A DNA stretch of 64,000 bases from Pedobacter nanyangensis (GTDB lineage Bacteria; Bacteroidota; Bacteroidia; Sphingobacteriales; Sphingobacteriaceae). Every line of letters starts with the position of its first letter. Position 1 is the first letter of the stretch. The notes below the pieces were generated by a model. The model was not told where the DNA came from. It made no database searches and worked only from the letters and a program-made list of their open reading frames with translations. Shown here piece after piece: positions 25,005 through 35,088 of this stretch. The position numbers and the translations under genes were made by a program. The stretch covers positions 124,001 to 188,000 of the forward strand of contig NZ_QMHO01000006.1 of assembly GCF_003313505.1 (NCBI RefSeq), written 5' to 3'.

Positions 25005-27464
25005 ATGATAGGCTACCTGCGGTGTTGTATTTTCTGTTTGCTCAATTTTGGGATGTTTAGCGCCTTTGCACAACATTTTGTGCTTTCCGGAAAAGTAACT
25101 GAAATTAAAGGTTCGAATGTGCCGTTTGTTTCGGTATATGTAGGTAGTACAACGCAAGGCACCTCATCTAATATTGATGGGCAGTATAAGCTCACCTTGC
25201 CCGCCGGAAAAATAGAAATACTATTTACCGCAGTGGGCTATGAAGACCGCAAAGTAACGGTAGCAATGAAAGAGAATACCACTTTGGATATTGTACTTGC
25301 ACCAAAAATATTCATGCTGAATGATGTAGTCATCAGATCAAAAACAGAAGATTTGGCCAACGACATCATGAAAAAGGTGATTGCCAACCGTAAAACACAT
25401 CTGAACGAAGTGGATGCTTTTTCGGCAGAGGTTTACACCAAAGCCATGCAAAAACTGGTAAGTGCCCCCAAGCGGTTTTTTGGCCGAGATGTAGCTACCA
25501 TTTTAGACTTGGACAGTAATCGGCAAGGCATTATTTATCTTTCGGAAACCGAATCGAAACTGGATTTCAAACAAAGAGATAAGGTAAAGGAAGTTATGGT
25601 GTCGTCGAAAATTGCGGGCGACAATAACGGGTTCAGTTTCAACAAAGCTTCTGACTTGATGGTCAACTTTTACAACAATGTGCTGTTCGAAGACAAACTT
25701 TCTGTAAGAGGTTTTGTATCGCCCGTGGCCGACAATGCCTTCTCCTATTATAAGTACAAATTTTTGGGCAACAGCGAAGAAGATGGCAAAACCATCAGCA
25801 AAATAGAGGTTATTCCCAAAAGAGGCAATTTACCCGCTTTTTCGGGTGTGATCTATATCGTAAATAAAAGTTGGCGCATAAATGCCGTAAACCTGTTTGT
25901 CACCAAAGACAATGGCATTGAACTCATTGACACGCTTACCGTAAAGCAACAGCTCATAGAAATTGGCAACGTTTACGTTCCCCAGTCGCTACAATTTAGC
26001 ATTGCAGGGAAAATATTAGGATTTAAGTTTACGGGGTATGTGATGGGGGTTTTTAAGAATTACAATATCCAGCCCCATTTCAATAAAAACTTTTTCACCA
26101 AGGAAATTTTAAAGGTAGAGAATAATTCGAACAGGAAAGACCCCTTTTACTGGGAAAAACATCGCTCAGTACCACTTACTCCCGAAGAGCAGAATAACTA
26201 TCTGCGGAAAGACAGTATCAGCGCACTAAAAGCTTCGCAAAAATACCTCGATTCGGTTGACCGAATCAAAAACCGCTTTAACGTGGCGCAAATATTGGTT
26301 ACACCCTATGTGTACTACCGCAGTTACAATAAAAAAAGCATCACTTACGATCCCATTGCTACCAGTGTTTTTTACAACACCGTAGAGGGTTTGGGATTAA
26401 AGTATGCGGTAAACTGGCGACAGGGATTTGATGACGGGCGCTTCTATTCCATTAGGCCCGAGGCCCGCTATGGTTTTGCCAACCAACATTTCAACGCCAA
26501 TATCAAAGCCAAATACTTGTATGACCCCATCCGGAACGCCACCGTGTCCATCGGTTTTGGTTCAGAGGTAGCCAATTTAAATTCGCTGGTACAAACCAAT
26601 TTGCTCCGCAACACCATTAATGCACTGGTTTTTGGGAAAAACGTAGCAAAGTTTTATGAACGTAGGTTTCTCAATGTGGAAGCCTCCAGGGAATTTGCGC
26701 CAAGCTTTGAGCTTAAGCTAACCGCCGACTACGCCAACCGCTCGGCACTTTTAAACAGCAATTTCGAAAGTTTTAGGGGGCAACCTAAATTTACTTCCAA
26801 TAATCCCTTTGCGCCAAATGACGAGAACAGCCTGCTATTTCCCGATCATAAGGCCCTGGTGGTTAGCGGTACCTTAGCCTATACGGTTGCCCAAAAATAC
26901 ATCACCCGCCCTGATGGACGCTTTTACATGGAAAGCAATTATCCGCGGATAGAATTCAATTATAAACGGGGGATTAGGGGCATATTTGGTTCAAGTGTCG
27001 ATTACGATTTCATTTCCTTGGAGATTTATCAGAAAAAGCTCCATTTTGGCATGCTTGGAAAATCATCAATATTATTAGGTGCCGGAAAGTTTTTAACAAC
27101 CAAAAACCTAAACTACCCCGATTGGAAGCACTTCAGAGCCAACCAATCTATGGTATTTGATCCCGATGAACGAAATTTCCAATTTTTGGATTTCTATATC
27201 TTCAATACAACCAAGCAGTATTTCGAGGCGCATTTCCAGCATAACTTTGGTTCCTTTTTCTTTAGTAAAATCCCTTTGCTTAAAAAATTAAAGCTAGAGG
27301 AAATTATTGGAGGCGCCTACCTTTCTTCTCCCGAAAAAAGAAATTATAATGAATTTTATTTTGGTATAAAACGCTTAAACTTTAGGATACATTATGGCTA
27401 TGCCTATGACAGAGATGTACTGATCAAGAAAAAATTTAAGTTTTCTTATGGGTTTAATTTGTAG
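25005..27464 (+). CDS. DUF5686 outer-membrane protein with carboxypeptidase-like domain (copy 2)
   Basis: An 819-residue paralogue of the preceding protein, collinear along its whole length. Shared blocks include a carboxypeptidase-like first domain (VPFVSVYVG, SSNIDGQYKL), KAMQKLVSAPKRFFGRD, the SSKIAGDNNGFSFNKASD region, QKYITRPD and KLKLEEIIGGAYL. It has a signal peptide of about 22 residues (ending SAFAQ) and ends FSYGFNL, which fits a beta-barrel terminus. It looks like an old tandem duplication whose copies have diverged but keep the same architecture. Confidence 0.85.
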   Translation: MIGYLRCCIFCLLNFGMFSAFAQHFVLSGKVTEIKGSNVPFVSVYVGSTTQGTSSNIDGQYKLTLPAGKIEILFTAVGYEDRKVTVAMKENTTLDIVLAPKIFMLNDVVIRSKTEDLANDIMKKVIANRKTHLNEVDAFSAEVYTKAMQKLVSAPKRFFGRDVATILDLDSNRQGIIYLSETESKLDFKQRDKVKEVMVSSKIAGDNNGFSFNKASDLMVNFYNNVLFEDKLSVRGFVSPVADNAFSYYKYKFLGNSEEDGKTISKIEVIPKRGNLPAFSGVIYIVNKSWRINAVNLFVTKDNGIELIDTLTVKQQLIEIGNVYVPQSLQFSIAGKILGFKFTGYVMGVFKNYNIQPHFNKNFFTKEILKVENNSNRKDPFYWEKHRSVPLTPEEQNNYLRKDSISALKASQKYLDSVDRIKNRFNVAQILVTPYVYYRSYNKKSITYDPIATSVFYNTVEGLGLKYAVNWRQGFDDGRFYSIRPEARYGFANQHFNANIKAKYLYDPIRNATVSIGFGSEVANLNSLVQTNLLRNTINALVFGKNVAKFYERRFLNVEASREFAPSFELKLTADYANRSALLNSNFESFRGQPKFTSNNPFAPNDENSLLFPDHKALVVSGTLAYTVAQKYITRPDGRFYMESNYPRIEFNYKRGIRGIFGSSVDYDFISLEIYQKKLHFGMLGKSSILLGAGKFLTTKNLNYPDWKHFRANQSMVFDPDERNFQFLDFYIFNTTKQYFEAHFQHNFGSFFFSKIPLLKKLKLEEIIGGAYLSSPEKRNYNEFYFGIKRLNFRIHYGYAYDRDVLIKKKFKFSYGFNL

Positions 27465-27654
27465 GGTGAGCCATAAATGCGCAGATTTACTGGCTAACGG
27501 GATGCAACAACCTTGTGTCCCCTTTGCGTAAAGCTAAACCCTTTGCGGCAAAAAACACGCCTTAAGAAAGGAAAAGCTAGGCCAAGAACGTAAAGCCATC
27601 TTCATCCAGTGCTGTGCGCCTATAGCTAATCATCATTTTATGACGAAAATCATC

Positions 27655-27685
27655 TTTGCCAAAACCTAAATTAGGCTTATCTTTG
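27655..27685 (+). promoter_or_regulatory. Consensus Bacteroidota promoter of trhO
   Basis: TTTG (27655-27658), exactly 19 bases, then TATCTTTG (27678-27685) is a perfect match to the TTTG-N19-TAnnTTTG consensus. The trhO ATG lies 40 bases after the -7 box. Confidence 0.75.
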
Positions 27686-27725
27686 CATTGCCTTAAACGC
27701 CGTTTGCAGCGGTATCAACGGAAAT

Positions 27726-28658
27726 ATGAAATATAACACCCTACTTTACTATTGCTATTCGCCAATAGCAGAGGCTGAGCAATTTGCGGCCGATCATCTT
27801 CAATTTTGTAAATCACTGGGCTTGGTTGGCCGTATCATTGTGGCCGACGAAGGCTTGAACGGAACCGTATCCGGCACTGTAGAGGCCTGCAAAGCCTACA
27901 TGGAGCACGTACACGCTGATGAGCGTTTTGCCAAAACCGAATTTAAGATAGACGAGGTAGACCAACCTTCGTTTATCAAGATGCACTGCCGCTACAAAGC
28001 CGAAATTGTACACTCAGGCCTTCGCGATGCCAGCATTATCGACCCTAACAAGAAAACCGGCAAGCATCTGGAACCTAAAGAATTTAGCGAGATGATGCAC
28101 AATGAGGATGTGGTAGTGTTAGATGTAAGGTCAAATTACGAACATAACCTAGGAAAATTTAAAAATGCGATCACTCTAGATATCGATAATTTTAGGGATT
28201 TTCCTGAGCAAATTGAAGCCCTGGCCCAATATAAAGACAAAAAGGTACTCACCTATTGCACTGGTGGCATCAAATGCGAAAAAGCTTCGGCATTATTGCT
28301 ACACCACGGCTTTAATGACGTTTACCAACTGCATGGCGGAATTATCAAATATGGTAAAGAAGCTGGCGGTAAAGATTTTGAAGGCAAATGTTATGTGTTT
28401 GATAACCGTATTGCCGTAGATGTGAACTCGGTAAACCCTACCGTGGTAAGTAAATGTTTAAACTGCGGGACTACTACCTCTAAAATGATTAATTGTGCCA
28501 ACCCTGAATGCAACGAGCACTTTACGCAATGCGATACTTGTGGCGAAGAACTACAGGGATGCTGCTCCGTAGCTTGTAGCGAACACCCACGCAAGCGCCC
28601 TTATGATGGTACAGGCTATTACGTGAAAGTGCCGCAGCATGTAGCGATAAAAGACTAA
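27726..28658 (+). CDS. tRNA uridine(34) hydroxylase (rhodanese domain)
   Basis: TrhO (YceA), 310 residues, makes 5-hydroxyuridine at position 34 of tRNAs using O2. The N-terminal acylphosphatase-like part contains VADEGLNGTVSGT. The rhodanese domain (about 125-220) contains the active-site loop CTGGIKCEKAS with Cys178. The C-terminal extension has paired cysteines (CLNCG, CANPEC, CDTCGEELQGCCSVAC) that probably bind zinc, as in many Bacteroidota versions. It is monocistronic between a consensus promoter and a good terminator. Confidence 0.93.
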   Translation: MKYNTLLYYCYSPIAEAEQFAADHLQFCKSLGLVGRIIVADEGLNGTVSGTVEACKAYMEHVHADERFAKTEFKIDEVDQPSFIKMHCRYKAEIVHSGLRDASIIDPNKKTGKHLEPKEFSEMMHNEDVVVLDVRSNYEHNLGKFKNAITLDIDNFRDFPEQIEALAQYKDKKVLTYCTGGIKCEKASALLLHHGFNDVYQLHGGIIKYGKEAGGKDFEGKCYVFDNRIAVDVNSVNPTVVSKCLNCGTTTSKMINCANPECNEHFTQCDTCGEELQGCCSVACSEHPRKRPYDGTGYYVKVPQHVAIKD

Positions 28659-28669
28659 ATGATAAATCG

Positions 28670-28699
28670 AAAGCTATCCAAATTAGGGTAGCTTTTTTT
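28670..28699 (+). terminator. Rho-independent terminator of trhO
   Basis: Arms AAAGCTATCC (28670-28679) and GGGTAGCTTT (28686-28695) pair, with one G-T wobble, around a six-base loop, and a run of T to 28699 follows. Confidence 0.8.
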
Positions 28700-28842
28700 A
28701 TGATTTACTCATATAAACCTTGCCGTTTTTAAGCGAGACTTACCAAATTTCAGAGATTTCACAAGCCTATCTTAGCTTCAAGCAGCGATGTTTCCTTTTA
28801 TTTTTTTATTTTGTCATTATTGCAATATTCAACACCTTCTGC

Positions 28843-31737
28843 ATGAAGCTTAACCTGTCTACAATTTCCTTTCTTTTAACCCTCTATTTTTTTTGCCTTA
28901 AAGATTTAGCGGCCAACGATATTCCCAGAATCGGGGTTCCCTATGTTCAAAATTTCCATAAATCGTCGTATGCCGCAGGCAACCAAAACTGGTCTATTGC
29001 CAAAGATCAAAAAGGAGTTATGTATTTTGGAAATTCCAGCGGTTTATTAAGCTTCAATGGCCGCTACTGGGAAAAACACGAACTACCCAACAAGCAAATC
29101 GTAAGATCGGTAGCGGTAAACAGCGACGGCCTTATCTATACCGGCGGCTTTGGCGAATTTGGTTATTGGGACTATCGAAACAAAAAACTCAGCTATACTT
29201 CCTTAATTAAATTGCTTCCCAAAACGGCACAACTTACTGGCGAAGTTTGGAAAATATACACCCTCGGCAAAAAAATTTACTTTCAAACGTTTTCACACAT
29301 TTTTGTTTATGAGAACAAAAAAATAACCGTGATAAAGCCTGCTAATAACCTGCTATTCCTGCATAAGGTGGGCAACAGATTGTTTGCCGAAGTGATTGAA
29401 AAAGGGCTATTTGAACTAAAGGACAAACAGCTTGTAAAGTTAGAAGGCAGCGAAATATTAGACAAAACAGGCGTACTTTGCATTTTGCCATTCAAAAACA
29501 ATCAATTTTTAATTGGCACCAGTAAAAACGGTTTGTTTCTATATGACGGAAAAACGTTCAGCCCATTTGCCAATGGAGCCAACTCCTATCTGAAAACATA
29601 CCAATTGAACAATGGTGCCAGGCTACTAAAAAACTATTATGCTTTTGGTACCATTTTAAATGGCATTGTCATTATTGACGAAAACGGAAACGTTATCCAA
29701 ACCATTAACAAAACGAGTGGCCTACAAAACAATACCGTACTTAGCATTTATAACGATAACGAGGACAATCTTTGGGCTGGCCTCGACAATGGCATCGACC
29801 GCATTGAGCTCAACTCGCCCCTATCGTTTTATTTTGATAAGACCGGAAAATTTGGCACGGTTTATTCAAGCCTGATATTTGGAAACAAAATCTACCTGGG
29901 TACCAACCAGGGTTTATTTTACGGTAACTGGAGCAATAACGCCGCAGGAAACTTTGATTTTAAGTTAATTCCCAATTCACAGGGGCAGGTATGGGATTTA
30001 AGCAGGATAGATAACCAGCTCATTTGCGGACACAATAACGGAACCTTTTCGATAGTTGGCGACAGAATTGAAAAAATATCAAATATCAATGGAGGTTGGA
30101 CCCTCAAAAAACTGAAAAGCAATCCCAACGGTTTGATTCAGGGAACCTATACAGGGCTAAGCATTTACCTTAAAGATGCTAACAACCATTGGGGCTTTAG
30201 CCACCGCATTGAAGGTTTTGGCGAACCCTCTCGTTATGTAGAGCAGGACCATAAAGGAAATATCTGGGTAAGCCACGCCTACCAAGGGCTTTATCGTATT
30301 AATGTAAGCAACGACCTCAAAAAAGCAGTAAAAATAAAATACTACGATGAAAAAAATGGGCTGCCCAGTAGTTTTAACATCAATGCCTTTAATCTTGAAA
30401 ACAACGTAGTTTTTTCTTCCGATTCTGGCTTTTACGTATATGACGATATCAACGACCGCTTTAGCAAATACTACGCATTAAACAATAAACTGGGAAATTT
30501 TAGCACCTCCAATAAGATTATCAAAGCGGGAAACGCCAAATATTGGTTCATTAACCACGGCCGCATGAGCTTGGCCAGCTTTAGCGAACCTGGAAAAATA
30601 TCGATCGACTCAAACCGTTTTAACATTTTAGATGGCCGTATGGTTCAATACTATGAGAACATCAGCCAAATCAGCAATAACCTTTACCTGATAAGTGTTG
30701 ATGATGGTTTCGCCATTTATAACGATGCATTAGCTACATCCATGAAATCTTCGGCAAAATTGCCCAACGTATTGATTGGTAAAATTGAAGATATTACCGA
30801 TAGGTACAGTCTTATCACAGAAAACGTAGATAGCCAGGAGGAAATAGAAATCCCATTTTCAAGAAACAGTATCAGGATTTCATTTGCGCTGCCTTATTAC
30901 CGCCTGTCTAAAATCAAATTTCAATACTATTTAGAAGGATTTTCCAAACAATGGTCGGAATGGAGCCCGGCTACGCAAAAAGATTTTACCAATTTAAGCA
31001 ACGGCACTTATGTTTTCAAAGTACGTGCTAAAATTGACGACCGTGCCATTAGCGAAATCAGTTTGGTAAAAATTGTTATCCTGGCACCTTGGTACGCCAG
31101 TAATTGGGCCTGGGCTTTCTATTTTATCTGTGTCATTATCGGGCTTATTGTAGGTAAAAAAATATACGAGGCAAAACTTAAAAAAGACCGGCAAAAAATA
31201 GCCGACAAACTGCAAAAGGAAAAAGAGGAATATCTAAAAAAAGAAGCCGAAGCTACCGAAAAGCAAATTGCCAAATTGCAAACAGACCAGCTGCATGCCG
31301 AACTGGCCGGAAAAAGCCGAGAACTGGCCAACTCAGCCATGAGCCTGGTTTACAAAAACGAGCTACTGCAAAAAATAAGCCAAGAGCTATATAAACTTAA
31401 AGACAATAAAGATCAAAAACCACAGGACGACCAATTGCGCAAAATCCAAAAAATTATTGATGACGGCATGAACGACGAACGAGATTGGAACCTGTTCGAA
31501 AATAGTTTTAACGAGGCGCATGAAAGTTTCTTTAAAAAGTTAAAAGCCAATCATCCTGACCTGGTTCCAAATGATCTCAAACTTTGCGCTTACCTACGCA
31601 TGAACATGAGCAGTAAGGAGATGGCTTCGCTGTTAAATATCTCCGTAAGGGGCGTAGAAATACGCCGGTATCGTTTGCGTAAAAAATTGGCGGTACCTCA
31701 CGATAAGAACCTCACCGAGTTTCTCATCGAGATTTAG
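28843..31737 (+). CDS. Membrane one-component regulator: Reg_prop propeller, Y_Y_Y domain, LuxR-type HTH
   Basis: A 964-residue protein from the ATG at 28843; an in-frame TTG at 28720 would hide the signal sequence. After a signal sequence, a periplasmic beta-propeller (about 25-660, repeats such as NWSIAKDQKGVMYFG and GNIWVSHAYQGLYRI) is followed by a Y_Y_Y domain (YYLEGFSKQWSEWSP, NGTYVFKVRAK). One helix (about 750-772) crosses the inner membrane, then come a charged coiled coil and a C-terminal LuxR-like helix-turn-helix (about 921-950, SSKEMASLLNISVRGVEIRR). No histidine kinase or receiver domain is present. It should sense a glycan in the periplasm and control the susCD operon next to it. 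Confidence 0.9.
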   Translation: MKLNLSTISFLLTLYFFCLKDLAANDIPRIGVPYVQNFHKSSYAAGNQNWSIAKDQKGVMYFGNSSGLLSFNGRYWEKHELPNKQIVRSVAVNSDGLIYTGGFGEFGYWDYRNKKLSYTSLIKLLPKTAQLTGEVWKIYTLGKKIYFQTFSHIFVYENKKITVIKPANNLLFLHKVGNRLFAEVIEKGLFELKDKQLVKLEGSEILDKTGVLCILPFKNNQFLIGTSKNGLFLYDGKTFSPFANGANSYLKTYQLNNGARLLKNYYAFGTILNGIVIIDENGNVIQTINKTSGLQNNTVLSIYNDNEDNLWAGLDNGIDRIELNSPLSFYFDKTGKFGTVYSSLIFGNKIYLGTNQGLFYGNWSNNAAGNFDFKLIPNSQGQVWDLSRIDNQLICGHNNGTFSIVGDRIEKISNINGGWTLKKLKSNPNGLIQGTYTGLSIYLKDANNHWGFSHRIEGFGEPSRYVEQDHKGNIWVSHAYQGLYRINVSNDLKKAVKIKYYDEKNGLPSSFNINAFNLENNVVFSSDSGFYVYDDINDRFSKYYALNNKLGNFSTSNKIIKAGNAKYWFINHGRMSLASFSEPGKISIDSNRFNILDGRMVQYYENISQISNNLYLISVDDGFAIYNDALATSMKSSAKLPNVLIGKIEDITDRYSLITENVDSQEEIEIPFSRNSIRISFALPYYRLSKIKFQYYLEGFSKQWSEWSPATQKDFTNLSNGTYVFKVRAKIDDRAISEISLVKIVILAPWYASNWAWAFYFICVIIGLIVGKKIYEAKLKKDRQKIADKLQKEKEEYLKKEAEATEKQIAKLQTDQLHAELAGKSRELANSAMSLVYKNELLQKISQELYKLKDNKDQKPQDDQLRKIQKIIDDGMNDERDWNLFENSFNEAHESFFKKLKANHPDLVPNDLKLCAYLRMNMSSKEMASLLNISVRGVEIRRYRLRKKLAVPHDKNLTEFLIEI

Positions 31738-32041
31738 CACTACATCATTACCTCTCACACCACTTTTTTGTTTGGCCTAAAAAATGCCAAAAACCTTGTC
31801 CATGTAGTAGTGCCATTTTCCCAAATAAGCAAACAAAAACCGCTGTTTAAGCAATAAAAACAGCGGTAAAAGCCAAGCCTGAGATAACCACAACACCACA
31901 CTTGATGTAGTAATGTGCAAGTACTTTTTGTTGTTCATACCAAACAAAAGTTCAACATTCGTGTAGTCAATTCTGGGAGTAGCACCGCAAAATGTCTCCC
32001 ACTGACTGTGTGTTCAAATAATCAAATATTAAATCAACGGT
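31738..32041. promoter_or_regulatory. Regulatory region upstream of the PUL
   Basis: This gap between the regulator and susC has three related boxes with core ATGTAGT or its complement: CACTACATCATTAC (31738-31751), CATGTAGTAGTG (31801-31812) and TTGATGTAGTAATGTG (31902-31917). Between the second and third lies a hairpin (31840-31866). The boxes may be operators for the LuxR-type HTH. I could not place a convincing TAnnTTTG box. Confidence 0.5.
31840..31866 (+). terminator. Hairpin after the regulator gene
   Basis: Arms CCGCTGTTT (31840-31848) and AAACAGCGG (31858-31866) pair perfectly around a nine-base loop, but the following bases are TAAAAG, not a T-tract. It may end the regulator transcript or act in the susC leader. 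Confidence 0.5.
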
Positions 32042-35000
32042 ATGAAAAAAATCTTTACAGAACTCTCTGTTTTAGCTTGTTTTTGTTTGCTTTTATTATC
32101 AGACGTTGCCTTTGCCCAAAACGTTACAGTTAAGGGTGTGGTAAAAGATGACCAAAACCTCCCGATCCCCTCGGTAAGCATCATGATCAAAGGCACTACA
32201 AACGGCGTACAAACTAATGCAGACGGAAGTTACACCATTAGCGCACCAGCAAACGCTACCTTGGTGTTTTCATTTATTGGCTTTGCCAATCAAGAAATCC
32301 CTGTGAACAACAGGCCCAACATTAACGTAACTTTATTACCTGCAGCTAACGATTTGCAGCAAGTGGTAGTGGTAGGTTACGGAACTCAGAAAAAAGCAGA
32401 TGTAACAGGCTCTATTTCGAGTGTTAAGGGAGAGGATATTGAGAAATTTACGGTAACCAATCCAATTGCTGCTTTGCAAGGTAAGGTTCCGGGAATGACC
32501 GTAGCCAATTCTGGTGCACCAGGCGCCAGTCCAATAGTGCGCTTAAGAGGTGTTTCAAGTACCAAATATGCCGATCCTTTATATGTAGTAGATGGTTTGC
32601 TACAAGACAACATCGACTTTTTAAATCCAAATGACATTGAAAGTATTGACCTATTAAGGGATGCATCGTCAACAGCTATTTACGGATTAAGGGGAGCAAA
32701 TGGGGTAATTGCCATTACTACCAAAAGAGCAGCCAAAGGAAAAACTACAGTAAACTTTCAAAGCACAGTGGGTGTACAGCATGTGGCTAACCGTATAGAC
32801 GTTGTAGATGCAGACGGATTTAAGAAACTATATTCTGCGCAACTGGCAAACGCGAGCCTACCTCCTTTTGACTATACCAATTTCACCGCAAATACAGATT
32901 GGCAAGATCAAATACTTCGCAATGCAACCATTAATACCAATTCGTTAACGATTTCAAACAGTGGAGAAAAATCGACTACCCTATTGAATATTGGCTACAA
33001 CAATCAAGATGGAGTAGTTAGATACAACAACTATAAAAAGTTTGTTGCCCGCTTAAACGAAGAAATCAGAATAAACAATAACATTAAAGTTGGCGGAAAC
33101 ATTACAGGTTTCCATTGGAGAAACCAGCCTACCTCAGTTACATTAAACCGTGCAATTTGGGCAGCACCAATAGCTCCTATACAGGCCGACGACAATACCT
33201 ATTACCTAATGCCTTCATTTCAAACACAAGTACTTAATCCTGTGGCAGAAATGAACCGTAACAGAAATACGTCAATAAACAGAGGCTACAGATTTAACGG
33301 AAGTTTATATGCAGAGGTTAAATTTCTAAAAGATTTCACTTGGAAATCTACGGTATATACCGATTTGGGCTTCAACAATGCTCGTAGCTATAAGCCACTA
33401 CCTTTCAGTTTCATTCGCCTTGGAGAAGGTACCAATGCGACAGAAACACAATATGATAAATTTGCAAGAACTGAAATCGCTCAAAACACTTTCGAAAGCA
33501 GAAAGTACCAACAAGACCATACTTTAAGCTACAGCAAAGAACTTAAAGGTGGGCATAGAATTGATGCAGTAGTTGGTTTCACCACGGTCTTTATGTCAAG
33601 CACTTCATTAAATGGGTCTCGCAGAGATACTACTTTAAATGTACCATTTGATCCTAAATTTTGGTATCTATCCAACAACATCATCAATGAAAATAATCCA
33701 ACTTTCAATGGTGGTGGAGGAAATGAAGAATCCAACGCTGGTGGTTTTGCCAGAATAAGCTATGCCTATAACAACAAATATTTATTAAATGCAACGATTA
33801 GAAGAGACGGAAGCTCTAGGTTTGCGCCAAAAAACAGGTGGGGAACCTTTGGTAGCGTTGGTTTGGGATGGGTTGCTAGTGAAGAAAGTTTCTTCAAAGA
33901 CAATATCAAAGGCATTGATTTCTTAAAATTCCGTGCCGCTTGGGGCAGATTAGGCAACTCTAATGGGATAGATCCAAATCTTTACCAACTAGCATTAAGT
34001 ACAGGCGAGTCGGCGATTTTCGGAAATAACGTATATCCTTCTATCGTAAACGCTTACCTTCCAGATCCAAATTTACGCTTTGAAATTGTACAGGGCATTG
34101 ATGTAGGTTTGGAATTAAGAGCGCTTAGCAACAGACTAAGTGCAGAACTAACTTACTATAACAAAACTACTGACGGAATTCTTAGTCAAATAATCTTACC
34201 AAGCGTAGCTGATAACTATTTTACCAATTTAGGTAAGCTTACCAATAAAGGTGTAGAGATCAGTTTAGGATGGAATGATGTAATTGGGTCCGACTTCAGA
34301 TACAATGTTACTGGTAATTTCAGCTACAATAAAAATGTGGTTAACTCCATCGGTAACACGTCGAACTTCCAAATTGTTAGGGGTGGGACCAACGTTACGG
34401 AATCAGGAAAATCTGTTGGTTACTTTTATGGCTATAAGCAAATCGGTATTTACCAAAGTTCTGCCGATGTGGCAAGAATGGCCGGCTTCCCCGACTCTGC
34501 CCCTGGTGATATTGCTTTTCAGGACACCAATGGTGATGGGGTTATTACCGCAGCAGACAGAACCTACTTAGGCACGCCTTTTCCACCGTATAGCTACGGC
34601 CTTAACCTTTCCATGAGCTACAAAGGCTTCGATCTAGCGATTGAAGGCCAAGGTGTGGCAGGAAACCACATTTATACCCAGCGCCGCACAGGAAGTTTCG
34701 CCGTGTTAAATTATGAAACCAACAGATTAAACGCTTGGACTGCTCCAGGCACTAGCAATGTTGAACCAATTATCAACAGAAACCGTGCAAACAACTATTT
34801 ATTTAGTAGCTACTTTTTAGAACCTGGTGATTATTTCCGTATCCGTAACGTACAATTAGGTTATGCGTTTGCCAATGCGGCCATGAAGAGCATTGGCGTA
34901 CAGAAATTACGCCTTTTCATCAGTGGACAAAATATTAAAACATGGACAAAAGCAACAGGATATACGCCTGAAGCTCAAATAAATGACATTCTTCAAAGCG

Positions 35001-35065
35001 GTGCCGATAATGGGATTTATCCAGTGCCAGCCGTTTACTCTTTTGGATTAAATGTAACTTTTTAA
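32042..35065 (+). CDS. SusC/RagA family TonB-linked outer-membrane transporter
   Basis: A 1007-residue TonB-dependent porter that should import oligosaccharides through the outer membrane. A signal peptide (1-25, ending DVAFA) is followed by a carboxypeptidase-like domain (about 28-110, VKGVVKDDQNLPIPSVS). The plug contains the SusC signature LYVVDGL and then NDIESIDLLRDASSTAIYG with GANGVI. The remaining 780 residues are a 22-strand barrel ending in VYSFGLNVTF. The TonB box region is near VVVVGYGTQKKADVTGS. It pairs with the SusD gene 23 bases downstream. Confidence 0.97.
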   Translation: MKKIFTELSVLACFCLLLLSDVAFAQNVTVKGVVKDDQNLPIPSVSIMIKGTTNGVQTNADGSYTISAPANATLVFSFIGFANQEIPVNNRPNINVTLLPAANDLQQVVVVGYGTQKKADVTGSISSVKGEDIEKFTVTNPIAALQGKVPGMTVANSGAPGASPIVRLRGVSSTKYADPLYVVDGLLQDNIDFLNPNDIESIDLLRDASSTAIYGLRGANGVIAITTKRAAKGKTTVNFQSTVGVQHVANRIDVVDADGFKKLYSAQLANASLPPFDYTNFTANTDWQDQILRNATINTNSLTISNSGEKSTTLLNIGYNNQDGVVRYNNYKKFVARLNEEIRINNNIKVGGNITGFHWRNQPTSVTLNRAIWAAPIAPIQADDNTYYLMPSFQTQVLNPVAEMNRNRNTSINRGYRFNGSLYAEVKFLKDFTWKSTVYTDLGFNNARSYKPLPFSFIRLGEGTNATETQYDKFARTEIAQNTFESRKYQQDHTLSYSKELKGGHRIDAVVGFTTVFMSSTSLNGSRRDTTLNVPFDPKFWYLSNNIINENNPTFNGGGGNEESNAGGFARISYAYNNKYLLNATIRRDGSSRFAPKNRWGTFGSVGLGWVASEESFFKDNIKGIDFLKFRAAWGRLGNSNGIDPNLYQLALSTGESAIFGNNVYPSIVNAYLPDPNLRFEIVQGIDVGLELRALSNRLSAELTYYNKTTDGILSQIILPSVADNYFTNLGKLTNKGVEISLGWNDVIGSDFRYNVTGNFSYNKNVVNSIGNTSNFQIVRGGTNVTESGKSVGYFYGYKQIGIYQSSADVARMAGFPDSAPGDIAFQDTNGDGVITAADRTYLGTPFPPYSYGLNLSMSYKGFDLAIEGQGVAGNHIYTQRRTGSFAVLNYETNRLNAWTAPGTSNVEPIINRNRANNYLFSSYFLEPGDYFRIRNVQLGYAFANAAMKSIGVQKLRLFISGQNIKTWTKATGYTPEAQINDILQSGADNGIYPVPAVYSFGLNVTF

Positions 35066-35088
35066 CCACCGTAATTAATTTTTGAAAA

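Noticed and set aside
27686..27725. Possible fifth hairpin-element copy before trhO
   Set aside because: TAAACGCCGTTTGCAGCGG resembles the family-A start, but the other arm is missing and the match is too weak.
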